The position numbers were made by a program, and so were the translations under genes. Below, one piece after another: positions 34,868 to 46,300 of a stretch of 64,000 nucleotides of DNA (position 1 is the first letter of the stretch; each line of letters opens with the position of its first letter). Source of the stretch: Casuarina equisetifolia (taxonomy: Eukaryota > Streptophyta > Magnoliopsida > Fagales > Casuarinaceae); the NCBI GenBank assembly GCA_028551475.1, contig CM052354.1, forward strand, positions 3,083,391 through 3,147,390. The letters run 5' to 3'. Under the pieces are notes generated by a model. The model saw only the letters and a list, made by a program, of their open reading frames with translations. It did no database searches and was not told the origin of the DNA.

Positions 34868-35850
34868 ATGATTGCTCTGGATTACATATTTGATGATGAT
34901 AGGTGTGAGTCCTCTTCCCCTTCATCCGTACATGTTGAAAATTTTTTTCCGTCACTGTCTAAAATCTGGTTTGAGGATTGTCCAAAGCTCAAAGGGTGGT
35001 GGAGAAACTCTTCTTCAGAGATTGATCATGATAGTGACCATTACTGTGAAAAAACAGCGGAAGCATCCCTTGGAAGGCATCGTACACTCCTTTGTTTCCT
35101 AAGCTTTTAGTAGTATGGATAGAAAAATGCCCTATGTTGACTTCATTACCACTATCACTGCATACTAAAAGCTTGAGGTTGGAAGCGTGTAGTTCAAAGC
35201 TACTGTCGCTAACATTGATGACAGAAGCGCTAGTTGGGACATCTGACGCTACACTTGATGTCTCTTCATCTGCTCCTCTATCAAAATTGAAGAAAATTGA
35301 ATTGCAGAATCTTTTAGATTTAGAAACTTTGCAAGAGGAGTGGCTGAGAAACCTCACCTCTCTTAAGTCTTTGCAGATACAATGGTGTCCAGAATTAAAG
35401 TCTCTTTCCCCAGGGATCCAACATCTCACGTCTCTTGAGCACCTACTTATTAAAGAGTGTCCAAAGCTTGAGCTACCTGATGATGAACATGGCATGTTTT
35501 GGCGAGGCCTTAACAGCCTCATTTCTTTGGAGGTCTCTGGACTTTTGAAATGGGTGTCTCTTCCATCAGGGCTTCAACGTGTTAGCACTCTACGGAATCT
35601 TCAGATTTCAGAATGTGAAAACTTAACAACTATTATAGAGTCGATCCACAATTGGAAGTCATTAGAAGTTCTTGAAATTGCCAGATGCAATAGATTGACA
35701 TTACTCCCCGAGGGAATAGATAGTCTATCATCTTTGCGGAGGTTGAAGATTTTCAAATGCCACTTCTTGATCCAAAGATACCACATAATTATAGGCTTTG
35801 ATTGGCCCAAGATTGCTGGTATTCCAGATTTAGAATTGCTGTCCAGGTGA
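34868..35850 (+). pseudogene. Displaced 3' LRR part of the CNL gene
   Basis: Continues the LRR domain of the preceding frame. Directly after the TAG the same frame reads MIALDYIFDDDRC, VENFFPSLSKIWFEDC and LKGWW. A one-base shift lies at about 35,050-35,092. The +2 frame then carries FPKLLVVWIEKCPMLTSLPL, EEWLRNLTSLK, SPGIQHLTSLEHLLI and further LRRs to the stop at 35,848-35,850 (LLSR). If the stop and shift were polymorphic, the protein would be about 1,170 residues, a normal length for the family. The block at about 35,330-35,500 is the single-copy counterpart of the seven-unit arrays at 1,140 and 14,440. Confidence 0.85.
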
Positions 35851-38800
35851 TAAGAGGTATGCTATTTATCATTTTTAGTTTAATCCACCGTGAAAGTTGA
35901 GATAACTCTTTTCTTTTACTTGGGTGTTCTTCATTTTTGTCTTTCAATGTCTCCAGGGTTGTTAAGTTTAAGAAGTAAAATTGTGAGAACTTGTTGAAAT
36001 ACAGGGAAAGCAATGACGGAAAACTATTCCACATTGCATAGTTATGTATTTGCTTTGAGTTACCTTTATTATTCAGGTATTTTGCTCTCCATTTATCCAT
36101 TCCCATGTATCAATTGATATACCTGCATTTTCCTCTTTTATTTTTTTCTCTTGAGTATGGAGAATAAAATTCAAAGAGAAATGAAAACGACAGAATTCTA
36201 ATATGGAGTAATCGAAAGGTCCTCTTTCCATAGTCTCCCAAATAGACACATATTAGAACCACTGCATTGGCACTTCACTTTCCACCACCAATCATGGAGA
36301 AAGGGCTTGGAAATCGCTAAAACTAGATTGTCAGTGTCATTGAAGCCTTCCTTGAATGAGAATAGGAACCGCTCACCTGAATTTAGGAATAAGCAGTTTC
36401 ATGCTTTGGTAAATGTTGAATTTTGTTGATTTTGTTTATTTGTTTGTTTGATTTGATTTGAAGGTATTAATTGTGGAGACTTAATTAGAAGCAGTTGGTG
36501 ACAGATGGGAGCTTCACGAGTCTACACCTTGAAAGAACAAAAAGAAGTTGAAAGTCGTAAAATGATAAAGAAGGGAGACATTAGCAGGCAATGCTTTTGG
36601 GCACTTGCAAAGTCTTTATGGTGAGCTTGGAAGTTACCTTCTATATTTTCTAAATATATTCTTTTTCTTTTATACCCTTTATGCGTAGCTTAATTGCATC
36701 ACTTATTTGGACGTAAATATGGTCTTTGGCTATATGATGATCCTTATGCATTGCTTAATTGCATCACTTATTTGGACGTAAATATGGTCTTTGGCTGTAT
36801 GATGACCCTTTAATTGCATAATTTATTATCTCTCCCTCTCTCTTTCTGCGCTTCTTTGGTTGTGTGATGACCCTTTAACCTGTGGGAATTATCTTAGAGC
36901 TTTATATCTTGTGGAATAGTTTGTGTGCAACGGAAATATGGTCTTTTATGTGATTTTTTCCTGAAAAGTTAGTTTTATGTACGCACCATTTCTTAAATTG
37001 TTCCTGTCATGTCTCTTTCTTTTGATGAACTACACTAATGCTGAAATTAATTTTATTAATTCGGGAACAGGGGTCCTTGAACTAAGGAAGGATAAAGACA
37101 AGAAATGGGTGCAGCTTTGAAATGTATTTTCCAAGAATGAAGTAAAGATGTAGATGTTCACTATTCAAAGGGTACAAACTAGTGAGGTACAATACTGTCT
37201 TTTTCTTCTCATATAGTTCCCTGTCTACCTGTATATGGTACCTTTTGGACTATTAATCTTAACTTTACTGATTCTCTGTTGGATACAATCACAATGGAAG
37301 ATGCAATCACAGTGTGTTAGGAAATAGTTTTCTCAATATCTTTGGTAGGATACTCTCCTAAACACTTGAGAAGACTCTTGTAGTGTTTGTATGGGGCTTT
37401 TTTTTTTTTTGTTGTTGATGATTCTGCTTGCACAAGTTAAGAGGAAGAACAATTAGGTGGACTGTTGTAAATGAGAAACATTAAACATCATACCAAGATG
37501 ACTGCGGTTTTGTTCCCTACTTTGAAGATGAGGTGACTTTCGGATTCGTTCCAATTCTGATAGCTTCTGTACACACATATCCATACAATCTCCTAGCTGG
37601 AAAATTACACTTCCTTTCTCATATTACTGTATCACCACCATTTTCTTGGTATTATTTCTTTCTATCCCCAATACGTGGAATGACTTCCCTGACAGTTTGT
37701 TATTAGACTACCTTCACTTTATAGTGCTGAAACTACCCTCCTGAATAGAGCAACAAATAGTGTTCTACATTCGCCAAGTGTACTTGAAATCATTTACTAA
37801 ACCTTTCCAAAAGAAATCTATTTGAAGCTTTTCTAACCTTTTCCTACCAAAGCTGGAATCTGAAGAAGATAGAAGTACACTATTTTTGTTAATAGACTTG
37901 ATGATACTCCCTCAGTTGGGTTACTGTTTGCTTGTTTTCACAGAAAATCTCTTTTTGATGCCTCAGTCCTAACATCAGATATTGTTGTTGCCATGAATTA
38001 AGAGCCTGAGAGTTAGACTGAGATGGGTTGTGGGAAGAATCTGTTCAACTACCCTATGTATTGCTCAATAATTTAAAGTTGTCCACCATATAGATAGGGA
38101 CGACCTTTATTTTTTTTTGTTTCAAAATTTTTCTTTTAATTGTAAGTTACATGCATGCTCACCTCATAAGTCTTTAATTTCTATCTCAGCATCAATTCTT
38201 ACAAGTAGGGAAGATACCATCTAAGCTAGAGCTAGAACATATTGGTTTGGTGGATATTTTTTTATTTTGGCTAGATCATCATTTTCATCTTCCAGCTGAG
38301 TTGACTGTTTGAGTGCCTAGGAAGGCATGACCTTTTTATTTTCATGTTTAAGCGTCTAATATTGAATCTATCTTTAGTATTTCATATTTCATTGTATATA
38401 CAATGTGAATCAAGGGCTTTGGGATTTTTGTATGACCTTTGATAGAGGTGATGAATGGCTGGAAATTGTCTTTCTACCTAACCTTCTCTTTTGATCGTTC
38501 TTTGACTTCTTTGTTATTTGCCTTCACTATATGCTAGTTATGCTAAACTGTTAAGCCATTGGAGTTTTGACAGAGAAAGCTGGTGATCCTGCCCAACCAA
38601 TCTTAGGAGATGTTCCCTCCTCTCTCTGGGAATTTTTCGCCATCTGGAGCTCTCTAGGTTACAATAGCATGGAAAAACCTGATTTCCAAGTTGCTTGTGA
38701 CCTTTCAGGTAGATTTACATGTCCTTTTCAGGTTCGTGAGCATGAATGTGTGATTCTAATGCAGCTTTTAAGTTCCATATGCGCTGTTTTCATACTTTAG

Positions 38801-39930
38801 AAGCTGTGAAAGTTTCTCAAGTTTACACGGTATTGACAAAGATGCTTTTCAATTTGTCATTGCCTTCTAATTCACAGATGTCTCCAGGCTCTAATTCATA
38901 GTCTAAAATGCACCAAGCTGGCACCATAATTGGCAATTCTTAAACTCTCCTAAAAGATGATGCTTTAGGCTCTATTAAAGCTGAGAAGATAATTACATAA
39001 CTTTTATGGCAGGGGGCGCATGGGGTACTCGATTCTTTAATTTTTTTATTTTTAATTTCTTGTCAGTGTAGAACTATAAAAGTGACTGTATGAGACATGG
39101 TGAACTATAAAATTATCACCGTGACAGTGTAGACACGGTGATAATTTGGCTTTCTAATTCAGAATGTTCAATTTGTAGGAGAACAAATGGTATAAGGGTT
39201 CGTAATGGACAGACGTGCGAGCCTCTTAGTTGACCTTATTATTATGCTAGGTTGTGTAGTCTTTGATCAGCTTCTCAGTGAGTCTGGCCAAGACTTATTT
39301 TTATCGGCTTTGGGATTTTATCCCCCGCCTCGATAGTTGGCATTCACTGCCGTTTCTCATCTAATTAATAATCAGGTTGTATTTGTTATTCTAAACTTTG
39401 AACTTCATATGACTGGCAGCTTTATGAGTGCGGTTCCAACAAGCAATAGTTCCAACAATTCCTCCATGATAATCAATCCCAACTCTGGTGGCGGTATGCC
39501 TTTGATGATTCCTAAGCCTTTCTGGTGCTCCCCATTCCTCAACGACATCACCACCAACAACATTTGAGTCATAACTCCAACAGTTAGTTCGTGTGTTTTA
39601 TATGATCTGATGGTGTTGATTGTGAAGAATTAATTGGGTCTTGCAAGAGTGGGTGGTGTCCAATTTGCTCGCGAGTTATTATGGTGTTGTTCTTTGTTGA
39701 GGATCCTAGGATTGAAAATGTAATCAAGTACAATGTGTTAATTTCCTATATAAAGCTCACTTGAATATGCAGTTCTGACTGAAGCATGCTTTGAAGTGGG
39801 CTTTACTCCCTAATTTAAGTTATCAAAGAATGTTTGGAGGGAGTTTTGGATTATTAAAAAAAAAATTGAAAATGTAATCTGTTGGGCAGTGAATTATTTT
39901 ACGTTTGATGCTTTTCTTTGTTAAGTCTCG
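35851..39930. other. Spacer downstream of the CNL gene
   Basis: About 4 kb of AT-rich DNA with no recognised gene. Two short frames (38,567-38,800 and 39,337-39,567) have moderate composition but no motif I recognise; either could be an exon piece. A 65-bp repeat is listed separately. Confidence 0.5.
36681..36810 (+). repeat. 65-bp direct repeat, two units
   Basis: ATGCNTNGCTTAATTGCATC to ATGATGANCCTT, at 36,681-36,745 and 36,746-36,810, with about four differences. Recent and simple. Confidence 0.9.
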
Positions 39931-39934
39931 TGTT

Positions 39935-40110
39935 TATTAAAGACATCTATTCCGCCACAAACCAGCTGCATTTCCACGTCCTGCAAGTGTTTGTGGTTAA
40001 CTTGCCGACGTAGGTTGCGGTGAAGAAGAACCCAAAGACCAAATAGAATGCGAATGATGAAGAAAAAGGCTTTAATGATATGTCGTCCTTGATGAAAATC
40101 TCCTATACGC
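39935..40110 (+). pseudogene. Possible kinase N-lobe scrap upstream of copy 3
   Basis: Broken frames read DIYSATNQLHF (clearest in the sister site 48,960-49,115) and VAVKKNPK, reminiscent of the (E)IYSAT...VAVK start of receptor-like kinase domains. The glycine-rich loop is not visible and stops intervene. A weak call. Confidence 0.25.
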
Positions 40111-40334
40111 TCAAGATGTAAAGTTTCAAAATAGCTCTAATGATGTTCTTCTGAGCCTATACTGGAAGGCATTCTCCAGCTAATAGTGAACTCGTTCATT
40201 AGTTAGATTAGGTCTTCATTTATCACAGTTATAAGCGTCTTGCACCATTTCTATTCCTTCCTTTTCCTTATGTGCCAATATCTTCCTCTACTTGTCCTCG
40301 CATCACACCTGTTCTCTTCCTTTTCGGCCTCCAG

Positions 40335-40460
40335 CAAGTTAGCCTTTGGCTCTGAAAGCATAGCGACCTACTTCATGAAGCTGGATGTTGTTTCCACGAA
40401 GCTCTATGATAAGAAATAATGGGTCATGAGTTAAGGCCATTAGAGAGACTGAACATGTAG
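40335..40460 (+). pseudogene. CNL Rx-N scrap upstream of copy 3
   Basis: Reads VSLWL, then KHSDLLHEAG, FHEAL and MGHEL in shifted frames, the counterpart of VSLWLERLSDLLYEADDLLDSV...SEAL...MTHK in the gene at 32,348. Only this 40-50 codon piece of the coiled-coil domain is present. The same scrap is at 49,850-50,060, where it runs on to LNAFKGDKRFKKG. Confidence 0.6.
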
Positions 40461-41063
40461 ACTAATTATCTAGGCTACCCCCTCTAGAGAACAATAATTT
40501 ACAAGTGATCATATAGGCAAGGTACTCTTAGTAGTAAAGGAGAACTGAAGAATCATTTTAGCACTGAAAGTGAAAATTTTATATTAAAAAGATGTAATCT
40601 TTAGATAATGTTTGAATATATAAATTAGCTTTTAACTTGGATCTTACACTTAATATTATTTAGACTTGTTTCATGAGAGAATATGAATTTGTTCTTACGG
40701 TGGATAAAGGTGGCAAAAGGAAACGATACTGTCTTATTTTGTTGGTCAGCTCTGTTAGTGTCCTAGGAACATAACTTTATTCTGCATTACCTTAAGCACC
40801 TGCTTATCTTGCATAAAGTGGTCTTACCCACTTTGTTTTGTCATTGGCTCTTTCAAACAAAAAGCTTGTTCTTCATGAAATGCCATAGTATTTTAAGGCA
40901 AATTCTGCAACCTAAGTAGCTGATTCTCCATGATTGAGAATATAGTACCAGTTAACCAAGTTCCGGCGGGTTCCAGTAATATATAATACCCCATCTGCTT
41001 GAATTGCTGCCATTATAACCAACATTGACGGCCTGAACCAAAGGGAGTTCATCTAAAAAAAAA

Positions 41064-43067
41064 ATGAGAGATTTTTTCATGGGTATTTTTCTGCAAGTTC
41101 ATCTAATTCTCTTCGTTTTCTCAACGTGCTGTTATTCGTATGGGAGTGATCTGGAAGTACTGTTGAACCTCAAGGCGGCCATTATCGGGCCCGCAGGTTC
41201 TGCACTGGCGGTTTGGAAGAACTCTTCCTCCCCATCAGCCCATTGCTCCTTCTCCGGTGTTTCATGCAACGAGAACTTACGGGTTGTTTCTCTCAACGTG
41301 ACTAAAGCTTCTAGCAACGGTTTTCTGCCGCCGGAGATTGGGTTGCTGGACAAGCTGGAGAATCTCACCATCGTTAACAACAATCTCTCGGGGATGCTAC
41401 CGCAGGATATGGCGAAGCTTACGTCGCTCAAGGCCCTCAACATCTCCAACAACAACTTCTCCGGAAATTTTCCTGGAGAAATTGGTCTTAGAATGCCAGA
41501 TATCCAGGTTCTCGATGTTTTCAACAATAACTTCTCTGGGCCCCTACCAGTGGAGCTCGGGAACTTGAAAAACCTCAAACACCTTTCCCTCGGGGGTAAC
41601 TTCTTTTCCGGTCAGATTCCGGAGAGTTACTCAGAGCTTCAGAGCCTCGAGTTTTTGGGCTTGAACGGCAACGCGCTCACGGGCGAAGTTCCTGCTAGTT
41701 TATCTCGGTTAAAGAATCTCAGAAGAATCTTTTTAGGGTACTACAACAATTTCACAGGGGGTATTCCCTTGGAGCTGGGATCGCTTAGTTCGCTTACAGT
41801 CCTCGACATGGCAAGCTGTAACCTCACTGGGGAGATTCCTTCGAGCCTGGGACTTTTGAAGAACTTGCACACGTTGCTTCTACAAATTAACCGCCTCACT
41901 GGTCGTATACCTTCGGAGCTTTCTGGTTTGTACAAATTGAAATGTCTGGATCTTTCCCTCAACGAGCTCACTGGAGAAATCCCAGAAAGTTTCTCAAAAC
42001 TCAAAAATATTGTGCTTATCAATATCTTCAACAATCAGCTCCGCGGTCGAATCCCTGTGTTTATCGGTGACCTCCCGAATCTTGAAATACTTCAGGTATG
42101 GGGGAATAACTTTACGTTTGAGCTCCCGCAGAACCTGGGCCGAAATGGAAAACTCAAAATACTTGATGTAGCCAATAACCACCTCACTGGACCGATTCCT
42201 CATGATTTGTGTAAAGGTGGGGAGTTGATGTCTCTAATCTTGATGGACAACTTTTTGACTGGGCCAATTCCTGAGGAGCTTGGTGAGTGCAAGTCCTTGA
42301 TAAAAATCCGCATCAAGAACAACTTACTCAACGGGACGATCCCAGCTGGAATTCTTAGCTTGCCCTTCCTGGAAATGATTGAGGCCAATGGTAACTCGTT
42401 CACCGGCGAGCTGCCGTCCGAAATGTCAGGGGATGCACTCGGAATTCTTACGCTTTCCAACAATAATATCGGCGGCAAAATTCCTCCCACAATTGGAAAG
42501 CTCAAAAGATTGCAAGTTCTGTCACTGGAAATGAACAAGTTTTCGGGTGAGGTTCCTAGCGAAATCTTTGAATTACAAATGTTGTCAAAAATTAACCTCA
42601 GTGCCAACAATTTTATCAGGGAGATCCCAATCTCAATATCCCACTGTCCTTCCCTCACCTCTATCGATTTCAGCCGAAACAATCTCTCTGGAGAAATCCC
42701 AGAAGAGATCGCTCAGTTGAGGATTCTCAGCACACTTAATCTTTCTCACAACAGGCTCACTGGCCATATCCCAGACAAGATGTGCGACATGACAAGTCTC
42801 GTGACCTTAGACCTGTCCTATAATAATTTAGTGGGAAGTGTTCCTGCTTGTGGACAGTTTGCCATCTTCTCTAACAGTTCATTTGCTGGAAACCCAGATT
42901 TTTGCGTCTCTTGCACCGTTTCGCCTAGTCAGCCTGAAAATTCGGGTCAAGCCCGAGATGGGTTTAGCTCTCCGGCGCTTATTGGGCTTGTAGCAGCGCT
43001 CGTCACAGCTCTGTTATTGGCAGCACCTCTAAACAAAAGCCATTGCCGCGAATACAAAGGCGGCTGA
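41064..43067 (+). CDS. Kinase-less CLAVATA1-like LRR membrane protein (copy 3)
   Basis: Intact 667-codon frame starting at ATG 41,064. Signal peptide at 1-27 ([15 protein letters not shown]); LRR N-terminal cap (DLEVLLNLKAAIIGP, then HCSFSGVSC); 22 LRRs by count to about residue 600; cap CVSC; one membrane helix at about 637-656 (LIGLVAALVTALLLA); and a 12-residue tail NKSHCREYKGG. Strings typical of CLAVATA1 recur ([32 protein letters not shown]). CLAVATA1 would continue for about 300 residues as a kinase, which is lacking. The predicted product is a type I membrane receptor-like protein that could bind CLE-type ligands or partners without signalling itself (inference). A copia element sits 57 bp after the stop and may supply the 3' end of the transcript. 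Tandem sister: copy 4. Confidence 0.9.
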   Translation: MRDFFMGIFLQVHLILFVFSTCCYSYGSDLEVLLNLKAAIIGPAGSALAVWKNSSSPSAHCSFSGVSCNENLRVVSLNVTKASSNGFLPPEIGLLDKLENLTIVNNNLSGMLPQDMAKLTSLKALNISNNNFSGNFPGEIGLRMPDIQVLDVFNNNFSGPLPVELGNLKNLKHLSLGGNFFSGQIPESYSELQSLEFLGLNGNALTGEVPASLSRLKNLRRIFLGYYNNFTGGIPLELGSLSSLTVLDMASCNLTGEIPSSLGLLKNLHTLLLQINRLTGRIPSELSGLYKLKCLDLSLNELTGEIPESFSKLKNIVLINIFNNQLRGRIPVFIGDLPNLEILQVWGNNFTFELPQNLGRNGKLKILDVANNHLTGPIPHDLCKGGELMSLILMDNFLTGPIPEELGECKSLIKIRIKNNLLNGTIPAGILSLPFLEMIEANGNSFTGELPSEMSGDALGILTLSNNNIGGKIPPTIGKLKRLQVLSLEMNKFSGEVPSEIFELQMLSKINLSANNFIREIPISISHCPSLTSIDFSRNNLSGEIPEEIAQLRILSTLNLSHNRLTGHIPDKMCDMTSLVTLDLSYNNLVGSVPACGQFAIFSNSSFAGNPDFCVSCTVSPSQPENSGQARDGFSSPALIGLVAALVTALLLAAPLNKSHCREYKGG

Positions 43068-43119
43068 GCTGGAACAGTGGATTGCGAGAAGGCCACGTTA
43101 GAACTCTTAGACATTCGAG

Positions 43120-43124
43120 CAAAC
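43120..43124. repeat. Target-site duplication, left (CAAAC)
   Basis: Five bases before the left LTR, matched by CAAAT (48,854-48,858) after the right LTR with one mismatch. The uninterrupted site in copy 4 reads GAGCAAACCTCATTCC. Confidence 0.8.
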
Positions 43125-43368
43125 TGTCACAAAAGGAAGAAAAAAGTCAGTATTTGGAAAATCTGTATTTCTTACTTACACGAACGTGTATAGCACGGGT
43201 CCATTTATAGGCTAAGAACCAAGTTAAACATGGAAAATATATAGACATATAATGCAATATAATATTGCTCTATACATAGGAAATGTCCTAAAATAAATTC
43301 AAGATATATGGAAAGAATTTACTACAATAAGAAGAAAATATATCAATCATATATGAGTATCTTCAACA
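43125..43368 (-). repeat. Copia LTR (3' LTR of the minus-strand element)
   Basis: 244 bp, TGTCACAAAAGG to TCTTCAACA on the plus strand. About 91% identical to the right LTR by hand count. Confidence 0.9.
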
Positions 43369-43379
43369 CTCCCCCTCAA
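43369..43379 (-). other. Copia polypurine tract
   Basis: TTGAGGGGGAG on the minus strand, immediately before the 3' LTR; the usual primer site for second-strand synthesis in this family. Confidence 0.85.
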
Positions 43380-46300
43380 GCTGGTGGTTTAGGCGGTTTG
43401 TAAACGTCAAACACACCTAGCTTGTTCAGGAGATATGTATGTTGTCTCTGATAGAGGGCTTTGGTAAAAATGTCAGCAGGTTGTTCCATAGTTTCTATTT
43501 CCATTGTATTGATGATACTTTCATCAATTTTGTCTCTTGTGAAGTGGCAATCTACTTCTATATGTTTTGTTCTCTCATGAACAATAGGATTCGCGGTGAG
43601 CTTGAGAGCAGCGTCATTATCACAAAATAGAAGTGTAGGTCCTTTCACTCGAACTCCTAAATCTTGAAGTAGACCTTTTAACCAAATGACTTCACAAGTT
43701 GTTTTAGCCATTGCTCGATATTCTGATTCAGTAGAAAATAGTGAGACAGTCGACTGTTTCTTGGTCTTCCATGATAAGAGAGAGTCTCCAAGCTTGACAC
43801 AAAATCCAGTCGTTGATCTGCGGCTTATCAGGCAAGTGGCGTAGTTAGTGTCACAATATGCTGTCATCTTCATGTTGCATTTTCTGGACGAGAGAATTCC
43901 CAAACTTGGACAGCCTTTCAAGTACTTCACTACTTTGAGGGCTACATTTATATGAGACTGTTTTGGATTATGCATAAATTGACTAAGGATTTGAACTGCG
44001 TAGCATATGTCAGGTCTTGTCATTGTGAGATAAATGAATTTTCCAACGAGTCTTTGGTAGTTGGAAGGATCCTTCAGGGGTGGATCTTCATCGAGGGGAG
44101 ATACACCAACATCAAATTCAGGTGTTGTGAGATTCAAGTTCTGCTCAAAAGGAATAACTACAAGTTTACATCCAGATAGACCAGCATCTGAGATGATTTC
44201 CAAAACGAATTTACGTTGACTGAGACATATCCCCTTGTTTGAGTGAGCAATTTCGATACCAAGGTAGTACTTGGGTGCATTAAGATCTTTAATGCAGAAT
44301 GTGGAATGTAGGTATCGCTTGAATCGTTTCACAGCAGGAACATCGTTGCCCATAATTAAAATATCATAAACATATATCAAAAGGAAAATGGATGAAGTAC
44401 CTTTGTGTTAGGTAAAGAAAGCGTAATCATGGCGAGACTGCCAAAAGTTGGCAGAAAGAAGGGCAACAGTAAACTTGGCGTACCACTGGCGAGAGGTTTG
44501 TTTGAGGCCATAAAGGGATTTGCAAAGATGACATACTAAGGACTCCCCCTGTCTACGTAATCTTTGTGGAAGATCCATGTAAATCTCCTCGACCAGGTCA
44601 CCATGAAGGAAGGCATTATGGACATCCATCTGGTGAAGAGACCAATCACGAAAGGCTGCAACAGTAAGGAAAGAGCGAACAGTGCCCTATTTAGCAACAG
44701 GAGAAAAAGTGTCGTGATAGTCAAAACCTTCCTTTTGAGTATAGCCTTTGGCCATTAACCGAGCTTTATAATGCTCAATGGAACCATCGGCCTTGTGCTT
44801 GATCTTGTAGACCCATTTGCAACCAATGGGCCGCCGATGAGGGGGACGAACCACAAGATCCTAAGTGTGATTCTCAGCAATAGCACGTAACTTATTAGCC
44901 ATAGCTTGTTGCCAGCGAGGATCCTTGGCCGCCTCGTGGTAGGATGAGGGCTCCACTTCATCAGAAATCTTACTGATACAGGAAAAATGGGTGGGAGAAA
45001 GGCGGGCAAAGCTTACAAAGGAGGAAATAGGGTAGTGGGAAGTTGGGGAGAGGGTGGAGGAGCAAATATAATCTTTGGTCCATGTGGGAGGCCGAGTAGT
45101 CCGGCCAGAGCGTCGGGGAGGCACAACGGTAGGTGTAATGGGAGAAGGAGGGGATGGGGGGGTATATGGGACAATGGCGAGGGAGTTGTCATGGTTGAGG
45201 GTAGGGGAAGGAGAAAGAGATGGTATAAGAGGGGTTGAGGGAGAGGTGGCAGGGGGATCGCATGGAGGGTTGGGGGAAGAGGTAGGGAGGAGAGGTGGGG
45301 GGGCCAGAGGTGTAAAAGGCGGCATATGGGGAAGAGGTGGGGTTGGGATAGGGGACCCCATAAGGAGTAATGGAATGGGGGGTTCAGGATCATCGGCTAA
45401 GAAAATTCAGGAAGCAATAGGAGCCTCAGGAGGAACGGTGCCGGAGGAGGGCAATGACTGAAAAAGAAAGATATCTTCATGAAAAACCACATCTCGAATG
45501 ATAAAGAACCGGTCGGTGGAGATGTCATGAACTCGATAACCCTTTTGTAAAGGAGGGTATCCCATGAACACATAACGAGTGGCGCGGGGACCCAGCTTGT
45601 CCCGAGGGCCAACAGTAGTGGCAAAACATAAGTAGCCAAAAACACAAAGATGCCCAATGTCAGGGGCCTTTCCAAACAATAATTCAAAGGGAGTCTTTCC
45701 GTCAAGAACTCTAGATGGCATGCAATTAATTAAAAAGGTAGTAGTGACCACACAATTGCCCCAAAAATGTTTAGGAATAAAGGCTTGGTGTTTGAGGGCG
45801 TGGGCAACTTCGAGGATGTGACGATGTTTATGTTCAACAGCCCCATTTTGTTGGGGGTTGTAGGTGCAAGAACTCTCATGAAGGATGCCATGAGAAGAGA
45901 AAAAAGAGGAACAAACATGGTTAAAGAAGTCTCGGGCATTATCGGTGTGAACACGTTGCACAAAAGTATGAAATTGGGTTTGAATAAGAGAGAAAAAACG
46001 AGTGAGATGAGACAAAACTTGGGATTTGGATTGCATGAGGAAAACCCAAGTGCCCCTAGAGAAATCATCGACGAGGGTAAGGAAAAAACGAGAGCCATCA
46101 CGGTGAGGGGTGTGATATGGACCCCAAATATCAAGGTGAAGGAGGGAAAAAATGGAAGGAGCCTGGGAGGAACTAGGGGAAAAGGGCACCCGGGATTGTT
46201 TAGCAAGGGGACAAACAGGGCACTTCGAATGCAGAAAACAAGCACTGTGACCCAAACGTTAATGGAAAAGAGAAATATTATTACTTTTATTGGCATTACA

